Source of the DNA: Strongylocentrotus droebachiensis
Lineage: Eukaryota > Echinodermata > Echinoidea > Camarodonta > Strongylocentrotidae
DNA: 64,000 bases
Direction: 5' to 3'
Assembly: GCA_035222895.1 (NCBI GenBank)
Contig: JAVYIG010000063.1
Location: 300,501-364,500 of the forward strand
A program made the translations under genes and the position numbers. The notes under the pieces were generated by a model, which saw only the letters and a list, made by a program, of their open reading frames with translations, had not been told where the DNA came from and searched no databases. Each line of letters opens with the position of its first letter. Position 1 is the stretch's first letter. Below are positions 12,281-23,829 of the stretch, piece by piece.

Positions 12281-12291
12281 GATTTTTAAGT

Positions 12292-12364
12292 AGCCGCCTG
12301 TGAGATTTGAACTCACGACCCCTGGTTTACAAGACCAGTGCTCTAACCCCTGAGCTAAGGCGGC
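12292..12364 (-). tRNA. tRNA-Thr (anticodon TGT)
   Basis: On the minus strand the 73-nt sequence folds as a full cloverleaf. The acceptor stem pairs GCCGCCT with AGGCGGC, with discriminator T as usual for eukaryotic tRNA-Thr. The D arm is TAGCTCAGGGGTTAGAGCA, the anticodon stem CTGGT/ACCAG with loop CTTGTAA, and the T arm GTGAGTTCAAATCTCAC. The anticodon TGT reads ACA. There is no intron, and the A and B boxes are intact. A TTTT run lies 12-15 nt past the 3' end on the minus strand (12277-12280), a plausible Pol III terminator. Confidence 0.95.
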
Positions 12365-13343
12365 TTGCATGCCAGCTGAGCCATTCATATCCATAATATT
12401 AGCACGGAACTCTCATCTGTCAGCTGTTGTCATCAAGAATAGTATATTGATTGATTGCTTCCAACCAATTAGCACTTGCTTACGTTGTATTTAATGAGAG
12501 TCGTTGATTTTCGTTTTTCTCGGCTTTGTTCCAATAAACCCACAAGTGTGATCAAATATTAGTCAACTGCTGCCGGTTTAGAGAATTTGAAGAGTATTGT
12601 AAAGATTAAACACAACCCATTTCCATATATGTTTTATAAAAACAAAACAAGATTATATACATGACTATGAGATATCTTCAATGTTGTAAATCTTTACTTT
12701 CAGTAAAAGCGAAATAATACATCAAAAGCATTAATATTAATTCTTATATTCTGGTTAATTAAAGCATTTTCACGTCGTTTATTTTTTTCTTGGCATGTTT
12801 TTTTGTCAGATATAGGAAATTGAAGAAGAAAAAAACATCAATAAGAACTTGGTAGCCTAAATCTATTTATGTGAAAATAATCACTGAAAAATAGTTCTAG
12901 ATCATTACTATAATAATCTCAATAGGACTTACTATACTCTAATAACCTAAAAAAAAAAATATATATATTTTTGTATTGCACCATTCCACGTAATAACAGG
13001 TTTAGCTGCTGCAAGCAGGAAGAGGTTATTTGCTTTGTAGGATAGTGTATATATTTCCAATCTCTGTCATATCTAAGTCTACTTGACATGATCGCAACTA
13101 TTTATTTTTTAAGTCAGCGGCAATTTTAAGACCCTATATATACACATGGACCTATATACCCCTTATATAGAAATCACGTTGGGCTTACGCAATACTTATG
13201 TGATTCAGTTTGGATTACACAATATGTGATTGTCAGTTCGCACATTTCCGACACGTGACGCAAGGCTATTGAAATTGCCTTGGGTCAATTTTTCGAAAGT
13301 AGTTGCATCCGTGTTACTTTTTTATATCCCGTGAAATTTACAG

Positions 13344-13480
13344 ATTCAGGGCCCTTTTTCACGAAACTTATTATCAATAACAATTGCTATTCTACGACAC
13401 TCAAATGCAATGATTTCAGGAGCTTAAAACAGTTATTTTAACTTGTTATTGATATCAAGGTTTATGAAACAGCACTGAAT
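13344..13480. mobile_element. 137-bp palindromic MITE
   Basis: Left arm ATTCAGGGCCCTTTTTCACG and right arm, reverse-complemented, ATTCAGTGCTGTTTCATAAA. Both arms continue into ATCAATAACAA, so nearly the whole element folds back on itself. No coding capacity. The duplication is not clear enough to assign a superfamily. Confidence 0.7.
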
Positions 13481-15169
13481 TTGCCTATCTGGGGAATTGA
13501 CTCTTCAAAGTGATAAATGGTTTATCTTTCTTGGTGGATAAAAAATATATTGCAGGCCTTCAACGACCCGAATGATAAGATAACAAATAAATACAAATAA
13601 ACTTGATGTTCTCTTTGTTTTGTTTTTAATCACATACAAGTGTTTTTCAACGTGAAACTAAACATAAAACGATATACAATCTTTATTCAAATTAGAAGGA
13701 TTATCATCTGATGAAATAAATACATGTATGAGTCTTTATTCAAACAATTACTCATAAGATTTATTTATAGGAATTCTTAATATTGATCCCATGAACTTTA
13801 GATATTGTTTTTTCCAATTCTAATTTGAATAGTACCACAAACCCTCTTCTATTTTAGTCATACATCTATCCTTCATCCTGATAAAATTTGGATATCAAAG
13901 AAATGTTCTTTCGTCAAAAATTTAGTATCGGCGTTTCAACAGAGATGTTTTAATTCATTTATGTATACAATGTACTTCATGTATTTCAATAATAGGAAAT
14001 CTGATAATATGATAATTTAAAATACTTTTTTTATATTCTATATTAACATCCACAATTCGGTCCTTTTGGAGGTATATGTCGAATGAATTAAAGAACGAAT
14101 GAATTGCCGTTCGATAAAATATGTGTGAATGTAGTAATCGTTATGTAGATTTTGGCAAAGTACATATTATAAATGAAGCCTTAAAATACTTTAATTTCAG
14201 AAATGTTACCAGTATTCTTAAAATATTAACACCCATTCTTAAAACCATATTCGAGTTGTGAACAAAAATTGGATCGTAAAACTAATGTCAAAAGTAAAAA
14301 CCTGTAAAAATAGCATCGTATTTTAATAACCCATTGACGATATTGTGTATATCTCACAAACATTTCATAACCGGTATATCATGTTTTGTTCTTGTTTTAG
14401 CATTGCGTATACCAATCATGTCACTCTAAATGGTATTGGCAAATATAGATTTTCTAAAGAACACGTTCCCTACAATAGCTTAATTTAAGTTTAATAACAA
14501 TAAAATAATAAAGAATATACGGTAAGAACATAATTCAGCCTCAGATCCTTTCCAAAGGATGAATTCGTATTTAAAATAGGTAATTTTAAATTATTGTAAT
14601 ACAAAATGGCAAGACACTTCCCATTTTAATAAAAAATGGCTGTGGTAAAACCAGTCTATCTAACACAATTTGTGAATATGAGGTATTTCGAACTAATTAC
14701 CAAACTTAAAAAGATTACCCCCCCCCCCCCAACGGAAATTGTTTTTAAAAGGAAATGAAATTAAAAAAAAACGTATGTATTTCTCCGAGTGTGACTATAT
14801 ACTTTTCAAAACACATTCATTCATAAAATGTGTTCGACACATTGGACAACAAATCTTATTTCACGATTCATAAGTACGTCTGTTGATTAATTATTTCACA
14901 ATATTATTTTTTCAGCAACATATTTATCTACAATTTATCGTACTATACAAATCCCTGAGAAACACACATGTCTCTATATACTGTTCAAACGCATAAGTTA
15001 CATTTATTTATAAAATAGCGGCAGGGTATTATTTACAGCGAGAGTAGAATGAAACAGTTCATTTTCCTTTATCTTGACGGTGAATGTTAAAATGATCTAA
15101 AACAGCTACCCCCACAAAATTAAATACATATAAAAAAAAAATTATAAAAAAGAAATACAAAAAATACAA

Positions 15170-15211
15170 AATACAAAATAAATAAATAAATAAATAAATA
15201 TATAAATAAAT
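15170..15211. repeat. (AAAT)n microsatellite
   Basis: Tandem AAAT units following an A-rich, imperfect AAATAC stretch. Confidence 0.9.
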
Positions 15212-15902
15212 ACATGTAAAAGAACACCTAGACCATAAGAGGGGCCCTCCAAATTCTAAGCGCGAGGCCAGACTAAATTTTCATCTGAACATTTCAGATC
15301 CCTGACCATTCACAAATATTTACTCGGACAAAGTCCTGCACAGAATTCAACACTCTACATTTATCAAATGCAATACCATCCAACAAAAAATGATTCAACA
15401 GGATAAGCGAATACACATTTTTTTTTGTTCCACTCGTAGAGTATTCAACAAGGTATTTAGTATGGACTATCATAAAGGGACCATGGATTTTAGGTGAAGT
15501 GGCGAATTAAAATATGTATTTTAAGGATTTGTTTATTAAGTTAGTTTTGGAGATCTTTGTCTTCAGGTGTCACCCACCCACTCCTGTTATCATATATAGA
15601 TACGGGCTTATTGATACGCCATTTCATGAAATGTTTTATCCTTATAAGTGAGACATTAATTTCGTAGTGCCCGAAACTGCGAATCCTGTCACATTGAACG
15701 ATAACGCATGCAGCGCGTGGTGTTGAGTTGCAGACGATATAATAATGAAATGTATTTTTGGCGGGAATTCGTCGTGGTTGCACAGAAGTGCAATGTCCTC
15801 AAGGAGTTCGACCTTCTAATAGCTGAAATACTTTGACTTTAGCCTCTTCTATGCTTCCTTTTTGTTCGTCTGTTAAGATTACAAGTTATTTTTAGTTTTT
15901 TT

Positions 15903-16116
15903 TACTCTCTTAAAAAAAAAAGGTGAATTTTCACTCTATTTTCACTTTCTTGGGAGTGACGTCCGTGATCACTTGTTTAGGAGTGAAAATCGATTGATTT
16001 TAGAGTCTCTCTAAAAAGAAAAGAGTGAATGTTCACTCTATTTTCACTCTATTTTCACTCTCCAGAGGAGTGACATCCGTGATTTTGAAAATTCACTCTT
16101 TTTTTTTAAGAGAGTA
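15903..16116. mobile_element. 214-bp MITE with TA target duplication (Tc1/mariner-like)
   Basis: Terminal inverted repeats CTCTCTTAAAAAAAAA and TTTTTTTTTAAGAGAG are flanked by TA on both sides. Inside, GGTGAATTTTCAC and GAAAATTCACTC are inverted, and the word TCACTCTATTTTCACTC is repeated. The TA duplication and TIR layout fit Tc1/mariner MITEs. Confidence 0.75.
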
Positions 16117-16833
16117 CAGACCTACTAAAAAATGAAATTGTCTTGATATATGGGGCCAGCGGAAAAAGTCAGGTGCAAGAATGTGACAGATTTAGGTCAC
16201 TGTCAATATAACTATTTTCAAAGAAGTGTATGCCTTTATATATGAGTGATATGGTGTCTAGGGAAAAACTGTGAAGGATTGTATAGACACAATGTCCAAT
16301 TATTTTGGAGAAAATGTATATTATGAATTGCTATTCTAACGATGAGTATACGTAGCATTTAGCATACCCGTGACTATTTCAGTACAAAACACTTTTAAAA
16401 TAGACCTTTATCGGTACACCTAAAATAATTAGAAAAGCGTTCTAAACACTCCTGGTATCTTAACTTAATATATTACGAAGATAATATAATAATAATACTC
16501 CTAGTAACATACCGTATCAGTGGCAAATACAGCCATACAGGTATTATCATACACAACAATAACATCAACATCGGTTATCATTCGAGGTAGTGTAATAATC
16601 TTAGATAAAATCAAAATAAAATCGTAAATGATATTATCGTATATTCACATCTTTAAGGTATCAACCCTCCGACAAAAATATAACCTCAAATTCACTCTCG
16701 ATATGACATTCTAATCATGAAAGAAAAAGGACCGTAATTTTTATTGTGTTGTTCAAACAGCAATAAATTAAATGATTGCTCTTATGGGTGAATCTGTATA
16801 GTCAAAGTTTTAGATTCATTTTGGTGTAAAGCT

Positions 16834-17282
16834 TTTATTGTATTAAATGTATCAGCTATTTATATTTTTGCGAATCGAGATGAATGTAACAATGAAAGTA
16901 TATCCAAAAATAAATGAGTAGTATTGAGATATATAATGCTACTGGGTGTGTCACAAGTCATGCCCTCTATTCGATTGTGAAAAAGGGGAAAAGAGACAAG
17001 ACAAAAACGAGAGAAAGAGTTTGAAAGACAGGGAGAGGGGAAAGGCAAGGTGAAAAATACGGCCCTTGCCACACTCTACCATTACTATATTGCCTTGTTT
17101 TCTCATCTTTCACCCACGTAACATTTACAGAGCCCCCCCCCCCCCCCCCCTCCCCTTCATCACTGCTACTACACCAGTGCCTCCCCCCCCCTTATGGCTG
17201 GACCGATGCTACGCCTACGTGGCTAGCTGGTATTATACCTTATTCTCAATCACCCTCATTAAAGATACGCATAGCTTGTTAT
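16834..17282 (-). other. isthmin 3' UTR with candidate polyadenylation signal
   Basis: Downstream of the isthmin stop on the minus strand. AATAAA (TTTATT on the plus strand, 16834-16839) is a candidate signal. The region includes C runs at 17133-17150 and about 17184-17192. The mRNA end is not directly visible. Confidence 0.35.
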
Positions 17283-17776
17283 TCAGAAGTCCCGAGCTTC
17301 GTCAACCTGAGATAGGAAAGTCTGCAAATCTGGAATGTCTGCGCATTCTCTGTCATTATTGGGTTGTCTGATCTGATTGTACCTGGTCCAGTCACCCTTG
17401 CAGATGATCCAAGGTAAGATGTCGATCTTATAATGAAGCTCTTGAGAGATCTGTGAGGTGATGAGCTGAGGCGTACCGGCCCCCTGCCCTCGGGTAATCA
17501 ATCTCTGATTGGCGTCGTAGCAGCACTGCTGCGAGGCGAGTGACGTACTGTGGTAAGACCGCAGCGACTGGATGCAAATCTGGGCGGTAGGCTTGTAGAT
17601 ATCCAGTCGGGTCGCCTCAGGGTCTTGCTCAATCCAATGGAACTCTCTTCCCTGTTGAGGATCCACGATGGCGTTGTTGGTAGGGAAGTAGCAAGGACAG
17701 CTAGGGAGGTCATCTAAATGTGATAGGTAAGACACCAGCTTCTCACTGCGACACTGCATCCACTCCTCACAGCTAT
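17283..17776 (-). CDS. ISM1: isthmin exon 5 (AMOP domain and stop)
   Basis: 494 nt. Begins with SCEEWMQCRSEKLVSYL, then LPSCPCYFPTN, YKPTAQICIQSLRS, the CCYD block and DILPWIICKGDWTRYN, ending EARDF and TGA. The cysteine pattern and PWIICKGDW are typical of isthmin AMOP domains. Confidence 0.97.
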
Positions 17777-20700
17777 CTGAATGATAAAGAAAGAAACGAA
17801 GAAAGGTAAAAAGTGAAGATACATACACTAACATTTGCTTACGACAACTTTCACATCGGCTCATCACTGGATCGGTCAAAACCTAGCACCAAAAAGCAGA
17901 TGCTGTTGCCATCAGTTTTAAAGTTCCGTTTAAACAATGACTTTTGTAAAGGGGTATTCATCAAGATAAAGATATGGGACAATTTGTTGAGAATTGAAGA
18001 TAAAAACGCAAGAAATAGATTTGATTTTTAAAAGTATGTAAATCAACCAAACTTCTAAAACATATTTACGTTACCTTTAATAATCTGTATTCTTATTATG
18101 AATAAATAACAACAATTTCCAAAATCCGAAAATTAATCATTCTGGCGTACACAATTTATTGCATCATCCAAGAGGAGGTGGGCCGGTAGTTCAAAATTAT
18201 CATTGAACGCTATACGATCCTTTTCCAAAGGTCATTGAACACCTTCTTCAACAAGGTATACCTCATTACCATTAAATTGAAACTAAAACCAAGTACATAC
18301 CAAATGCCCTTTTACCTTCCCGCTTAGAACTAATTGTCAGTCAATGAACTTCAAACCTTCCCTCGACATATTTTTTCGCTACCCGCGGTCCTTAGCCCAA
18401 TTTCCCTCGCAACAAAAACATCCGTTTGTATTTCTTCTGACCCAAATTCGACGGTTTATTTATGATTCCTTCGGGCGATCAGCCAACCCTGATATATTTC
18501 GGCTGCTCTCAAATGAAGCAATGAACTTCAGGGGAATGTATTACAGCCGATTAAAATTCATTACCATGTTCAGACATGAAATATTTGACTCGCAGCTGGG
18601 ACACAAATATACGGGGAAAAGGCGAGGCGGATTAAACGAACCAGACATAAATAAGGCGATACTCGTAAATTTCATTGGAAAAGGGTCTTTCTTACCTACG
18701 TGTAATAAAAAGGTGTATTTACAGACATCATATCATGAGGTTTCTACCGTGAAAATGTTTAACTTCGCATTGAAAGATACCTATTACTATATTAATCGTT
18801 ATTACATCATGTGCACTTTGTAAGCTTACCGAAGTCAGAGTTGTCAATGGCGTCGGCGATTTCGTCGACGACATCGATAGTGAATCCCTGGTTAATGATG
18901 AATCCCTGATTGGACCTCGTCGCACTTGGCAGATCGCTCGCAACGAAATCATTCTCTGATTCGGACGTAATGGAGGACCCTATACAATGTGAAAAAAAAA
19001 AATAATAATATGTATAATTTTATAGAAATAAACCATGTCCAACGCGTCAACATGAATTAGCCATAAGAAATCGAGACTGCGGATCAAAGATCATCGCAAA
19101 TAGTGTTTGAAGGTCCATGTGCTGATGTAGACCAACCTATTCAACTACATGACACATCATAAATGTTGACTATTATGCATTAAACGGTGAAGTGTAATTA
19201 AGCGAGGTTTTGTAGTGTAACGGTTAGCACCCAGGACTCTGAATCCTGTAATCCGAGTTCGAATCTCGGCAAGACCTTACTTTTTAGCGCTTAGAGACTT
19301 CGGTGGTAAGCGCTTTATAAGTAACGTTTTTATTATTGTTATTACTGTATAAGAATATTAAACTATCAGTGTTAAAACATAGATACTCCTTCAAAACAAC
19401 CCATTCTCTATCTAAATGAGATTTTTTATTTGTCGAATACCAAATAGCAAAAGCAAGACCATTGGGGAAACCATAATTAGGCATGATGCAAATAATCCCA
19501 CCAACCCTTTCAGGTCTTTACATTTTTTTTTGGTCGCCATATTCAAATGACGTCGGACATTCTCTCGACAAATACAAGCTTATCAACTCTGGTCATCATG
19601 CGTACAGATGTTCCCCTTCCCGGATGTTCCCCTCACTAAATATGAAAGGCCGATAACATTTTAACTAATCCCTCTGCATGAATATATGGTAATTGCATGT
19701 TTTTGAAGTAGTGTTGTTTTTTCCCCATTTACCAAAAACAAATAAGTTAAATCGCATGAATGAAGATGGTCTACCTACCCGAGCATATGTGTTTATTGCA
19801 CTCCTGTCTTTCTGTGGTACGGCACTGCAACCCACAAGGTCGAGTCCGTTCTCTCTTTCCTCCTCCACACGATGAGGAACATGGTGACCAGGAGCTCCAC
19901 TCGCCAAACCCGGCTGCCGAAGACTCACCTATACAGGATACCAAGGAAAGAGGAACAGAACAAATAGCATTGTGACGATAAGACAATGGCAAGAATAGAA
20001 TGGTGAAAACCAATAGGATGGGCAGGTAGAGAAAATCGAGGGAGATATTGGGAAACCCCCTAACATGTAAAAACGAAGATGGTGCCGTATCTAGCTTTGG
20101 CCGTTGCCGGCGTACGCCCCCCCCCCCCCCGTTCGAAGGCCCCTTAAAAAAGGATAAATACGTGCGGAGTGTATTTGGCGCGGGCTAGGGAGATTCATCC
20201 AATCATTTATACATTCCTGCATACGCCACTGTGAAGAATATAATATTATAGATGATTTTGATCACCTTGTGAAATGAGCAAACATTGCAATTCAATTACG
20301 TAACCCGAACATGGACATGATTTCTACATGTACGACTTGATTTCAAAATTCTTTGCGATGGGGTTAGCATAAAACAAAAACAAGAAAGGGGCCTCCGACC
20401 GTGGCTGTCTATTTTTTCTTCTCTGAGTGGTCCATAAATGTTTACAAGGTTTGTCCTGATCAGGTCACAGTGAAAAGATAGTGTGTCCTAGCCTCCTAGG
20501 TGCCTCAGGGTTGGAGGAAACCATCGCTATGTCAAGAATGCCACCTTAAATGACCGCTACACCCATTCACGCACTTACAACGTCATTATACAGAAAGGCA
20601 AAATATCGCGTCCATTGCGATTGTTTATTTAAGCCCCCCCCCCCCCCCCTCAACCCGGTATAGGTCAGAATTCGTTGCAGAATTCTCCGCAAAATCATCG

Positions 20701-23639
20701 TTTGGAATTGTTCAGAAAATAATCACATAAATGTTGTTTGTTTATCTTGAATATTAATTGTAACGGTTAGATGACATTCAATGTGTTCATCTATTTGCTG
20801 GTATAGTTATCAAACAAAAATGTTATCTTGCATTTACATGTTTCTCTTGTTTTGCATAAGTACTGACGCCCTTTATAGCTTTCTTACTTATAAACTCTAT
20901 TCCAACGTACGTATACGTACGCATTATTGTGAAACGCACGATGATCTCTGCATTAATGTCACATAATTAATTGTTCTTAGAAACAATCAAAATACTTTAC
21001 ACTAAAAAATATTTAAAAAACACCAATGTGGTATTAAGAGAGGTACGTTTCCCCCTACATGTAGAAGAAACAAAATTTTGGGGGGAAAATGGAAATAGTT
21101 TCCGGTTTATTAAACCGCACAGTTTGTCTAGCCGATTACTTCCTAAATAACAAAAGTAAAGTTCGTCGGGGGCAGACGACATGACAGGACTGGCGTTCAA
21201 ATTAGACGTGTAGTAGACTACTCTGAAATACAGACAGGAAACGTTTGGTGACGAAGGAATGTAAAAATGACGCCTTAATACAATGCAAAAACGACAGTGA
21301 ACAATGCCATTGTTTACACACTAAACACAAAATTGACTACTATGAAAATAACTAGTGCGAAAATAAACCAACATCGGCGAGAAACTTGTCGGAAGTTGGT
21401 GTTCGGCGGAGACCCGGATAGACTTTCTAATTTTGCTTGGAAGAACTTATATAAAGAAATTCTCATAACCAAAGCTTCCCTTCAAAGATATTCCTACAAA
21501 ATAACCTGGTAATAACATTTAAAAAAAGTATCTTGCACTTAGGTTCTTTTCCCCGGTTATCATAGAAAATGTCCCATGGTTTTATAATCCCTTCCAAATA
21601 TCACCCGTTTGGCTGAAAGATAAACATATCAAGAATTAGATGTTGTATGAAATAAGAGACAAAACCATGAGCTAGTATTTGTTGATAACATCCATATAAT
21701 TCACATGAAATGAATAAACATGGATGGGATACTAAAATGTAAAAACAGAACTAAATTAGTTTCATACCATTTTCTCCGTCCATGTATCCCGTGTTTCTGA
21801 TGAGATGAAAGAGTGTCATATCAAAGTAACTTGAGGTATTTCCATGATTATTTTCCGATTGGCGTGACGGTTTCTGGTTTCCCTTTCCACGATTATTATT
21901 TCGATGATTTTTTCGTCCCTTGCCCTTTCTCCTCCCCGGATCCCTCCCCCGATGGTCGGACGGGGGCGGAGCAGGAGGTCGTGGATTCCTGGGCCGATCG
22001 TCACCCGGCAACCGATTGTCTATCTCGGCCGCATCCTCCTCTTCGTCATCGTCACCCGTCACCACCTCAATGGTGATATCCAGGTCTGGATTAGGCGTGA
22101 TTAGATTAACAAATCCCAATTCTGGATTTGAGAGAGTAGCCAGCTCAGCCAGTCTTTGCATAGATCTCAACTCTTCTGTCCTCATCATGGTATTGGCTTC
22201 TTTCTTACTCCTCATCTCCATCACTAAATCTTCATCTTCTTCTTCGTCCTCCTCCTCGTCATCATCATCCATAGGATAATCATCATAATCATACGTATAA
22301 TATTCATTCATATCAATAGAAAGATCTGATTGTGACGTCACGTCTGTTCTGACATCGTCATCCCCTTCCATTATCCCTTCCACGTACGCATGCGTCACAC
22401 CGGCTTCGCGGTCTGTCTCTTTTTCACCTACAGGTTTAGATAAAACTAGATTTTTCACGGTGCTCGTCCTTTCACTTTCACTTTCTAATTTCCTACTGCT
22501 TTTCCCTGAAGTTCTGTCGTTGTGGTCCGACAAAAAGTTATCACTGAGTGTTGTGGTCATTCTGGCACGCTCTGTGCTACCTATCCTGGCTTTTGAGGGT
22601 TGGGCATCGCGGTATTTGTCTCGGATGTTTAGATGCGAGTCTGTTGTGCTCTCTGGTACAGCTCTCCTTTGCAGATGAATCTTGGGAAAGGGCAGAAAGA
22701 AAATTGAATAAGAATGAATATCTCATCGTCTGCAGGGGGGTTGGGAACAAGTCAATGTGGCTCTTTCCAGTCAATTTGAGGCAGATTAATCTAGTCGTGA
22801 CAGGGGTGACGAAATATAACGCTCACTTTGGGGCAATTTTCCTATGTCATTCTTACAGATACCAATTGCAATTCGGGATCATCAAGACCTCTTTGTAAGA
22901 ATCTTAAAAGATAAACTAAATTTTTAAAAGATGAAAAATCCTGTCGCTACTGATTTTTTTAAAAATTTAGGTCTTATCATTCAATAACAATATTTCCTTC
23001 CTGCATGGTCAGAAAACACTTTATTGCGGACAATTATCCGATGGATGAGGCCAAATTCTTTTTCAACAGGAAAATAAAGCGATAAAACGATTGTATTATG
23101 AGTTAATTGAAATACATAACACTTACTTCAACAGTTGATTGTTTTTTCTTCTTAAAAAAGCTTACGTAACTATTTGTATTTTCTTATCGTTCCAGATAGA
23201 TGTAATGCCTTTTTCAACTCATTGATGAAAAAATTAATGTCCATATTTGGGAGACAAAATGTAAGGTCTTTTTCACTTAAAATGGATCTAAACAGAAGTA
23301 AATTGAATTGAACAGCAAGTTTAACGCAATCGCAAAAACTTTCGAGAAAAAAAAATCAAATTAAGGTCATTTCAATAGACTTGACTATAGCTATGAAAGG
23401 AGCGAACATTACAAAGGCGTATTACGTAATCCCCACATGGTTTATATTGGATATACAAAAGCATATTGAAATTTCCCTCAATTTCTCGAAGGTCTTTACG
23501 ATTAATATTTTCGTCACTAAGTTGCACTTCATACCTGCAATGGAGCGCCTAGTCCAGGTATTACAATGACCCAACATGTCATAGCAAAGATAGCAAGAGG
23601 CAGCAGGTACGGCCATGCTGACGTAATGTTCATCGCCAT
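17283..23639 (-). CDS. ISM1: isthmin (secreted TSR + AMOP protein), 5 exons, complete
   Basis: Join, 5' to 3' on minus: 23639-23535, 22680-21768, 19928-19779, 18979-18830, 17776-17283; 1812 nt, 603 residues. Isthmins are secreted signalling proteins, first found at the Xenopus midbrain-hindbrain boundary and reported as angiogenesis inhibitors and metabolic hormones in vertebrates. Residues 1-~30 form a hydrophobic signal peptide. A long pro-region includes a pure Asp/Glu stretch (172-186), the family motif NPDLDITIEVV (232-242) and a basic Arg/Lys/Asn/Gly segment (about 280-307). A TSR (348-388) has WSSW, WSPCSSSC and six cysteines. The C-terminal AMOP domain (about 441-600) includes TLASQQCCYD-like, LITRGQGAGTPQLI and LHYKIDILPWIICKGDW blocks, all diagnostic of isthmin. 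The protein is longer than vertebrate ISM1 (about 460), mainly in the pro-region. One invertebrate gene probably precedes the ISM1/ISM2 split. Confidence 0.95.
18310..18760. other. CpG-richer open stretch in isthmin intron 4
   Basis: A 159-codon plus-strand frame (18344-18823) spans a segment clearly richer in CG than the intron around it. The translation shows no domain, signal peptide or repeat I know. It could be a conserved regulatory element, an old coding remnant or chance. Confidence 0.3.
18830..18979 (-). CDS. ISM1: isthmin exon 4 (linker)
   Basis: 150 nt, phase 1 at both ends. Encodes an acidic Ser/Asn-rich linker with FIINQGFTIDVVDEIADAID between the TSR and the AMOP domain. Acceptor TTGTATAG, donor TTCG|GTAAGC. 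Confidence 0.88.
19206..19277 (+). tRNA. tRNA-Gln (anticodon CTG), possibly the head of a SINE
   Basis: The 72-nt sequence folds as a cloverleaf: acceptor GGTTTTG/CAAGACC (one T-G pair), D arm with TAACGGTTAGCACC, anticodon stem CAGGA/TCCTG with loop CTCTGAA, T arm CCGAGTTCGAATCTCGG. Anticodon CTG reads CAG. TTTTT follows at 19281-19285. It lies antisense inside isthmin intron 3. What follows (an AGCGCTTA...TAAGCGCT hairpin, then TTTATAAGTAACG and TTATTATTG) resembles the tail of tRNA-derived SINEs, so this may be a young SINE and not a functional tRNA gene. The intact fold and immediate terminator favour a gene. Confidence 0.8.
19281..19285 (+). terminator. Pol III terminator of tRNA-Gln
   Basis: A run of five T residues beginning four bases after the tRNA 3' end. 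Confidence 0.65.
19286..19345 (+). repeat. hairpin and SINE-like tail after tRNA-Gln
   Basis: AGCGCTTA (19286-19293) and TAAGCGCT (19307-19314) form an 8-bp perfect stem, followed by TTATAAGTAACG and a TTATTATTG-like run. The AAGCGCTTTATAA word next to TTA repeats is a familiar 3' end of tRNA-derived SINEs in aquatic animals. Confidence 0.4.
19779..19928 (-). CDS. ISM1: isthmin exon 3 (thrombospondin type-1 repeat)
   Basis: 150 nt, phase 1 at both ends. Encodes FGEWSSWSPCSSSCGGGKRE then the remaining cysteines of the TSR. The WSSW is a typical C-mannosylation site and the SSSC a possible O-fucosylation site. Donor TCGG|GTAGGT. Confidence 0.95.
19929..21767. other. isthmin intron 2
   Basis: No gene. 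It contains poly-C runs at 20117-20130 and 20634-20649, and at about 20215-20233 a reverse-oriented CACAGTGGCGTATGCA word like a transposon end. Confidence 0.45.
21768..22680 (-). CDS. ISM1: isthmin exon 2 (acidic/basic pro-region)
   Basis: 913 nt. The acceptor follows a strong pyrimidine tract ending CCCTTTCCCAAG; donor AATG|GTATGA, phase 1. An in-frame stop lies just upstream of the acceptor, so the frame must be entered by splicing. It carries the acidic stretch, the NPDLDITIEVV motif and the basic segment. ATG at 22560 was considered as a start and dropped because exon 1 joins in frame. Confidence 0.92.
22681..23534. other. isthmin intron 1
   Basis: AT-rich, bounded by a strong minus-strand GTATGA donor and a TTTCTTTCTGCCCTTTCCCAAG-type acceptor. 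No other feature seen. Confidence 0.5.
23535..23639 (-). CDS. ISM1: isthmin exon 1 (signal peptide)
   Basis: Encodes MAMNITSAWPYLLPLAIFAM and 15 more hydrophobic-to-polar residues ending GAPLQ, a clear signal peptide. The donor is CAG|GTATGA, phase 0. The first in-frame ATG after a TGA is at 23639; a second ATG two codons on (23633) is an equally good start. The other frames are also open here but give no signal peptide and break phase with exon 2. Confidence 0.85.
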
Positions 23640-23817
23640 AATCAATTGCCTGACGTTGCATCACAATTTGATCTAATCACCACCATTTCCCTCACAATGT
23701 GTGCTACTCTTCCTTCTTCCACACCCACTCAAGAATGCTTTAGACTCTTCAAACTTATATCCGGCGATAACGATCAAAGAGTAGCGATGAATTGTCCAAG
23801 ATGAGTAGTTTTGCTTG

Positions 23818-23829
23818 GTTATATATCCT
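23818..23829 (-). promoter_or_regulatory. candidate TATA box of isthmin
   Basis: On the minus strand the sequence reads GGATATATAACC, about 180 bp before the start codon. This would put initiation near 23790 with a 5' UTR of about 150 nt. Such words are common in AT-rich DNA, and further upstream 5' UTR exons cannot be excluded. Confidence 0.25.

Larger units (their letters stand above)
7931..12291. other. intergenic region between HTD2 and tRNA-Thr
   Basis: No gene recognised. It holds a GAT/GAC microsatellite (8891-8938), two variants of an interspersed word containing GAGCCAGAA (8427-8445, 8824-8842), a CT-rich stretch (10190-10330) and a transposon-end-like word CAGTGGCGTAACC at about 10493. 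Open frames of 60-117 codons here are AT-rich, overlapping and featureless. Confidence 0.45.
12365..15902. other. AT-rich intergenic region
   Basis: No gene found. It contains the palindromic MITE at 13344-13480, a poly-C run at 14718-14730 and an (AAAT)n microsatellite at about 15170-15211. Confidence 0.45.

Noticed and set aside
21813..22279. Plus-strand frames with poly-Ser and Pro-rich translations
   Set aside because: Antisense shadows of the acidic and basic repeats of isthmin exon 2.
22558..22560. ATG at 22560 as the isthmin start
   Set aside because: The frame stays open upstream to a strong acceptor at 22681, and exon 1 at 23535-23639 joins in phase 0 and supplies a signal peptide.
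23422..23664. 80-codon minus-strand frame starting MMQRQAIDYGDE over isthmin exon 1
   Set aside because: It overlaps exon 1 in another frame, would leave the donor in phase 1 (exon 2 needs phase 0) and has no signal peptide.
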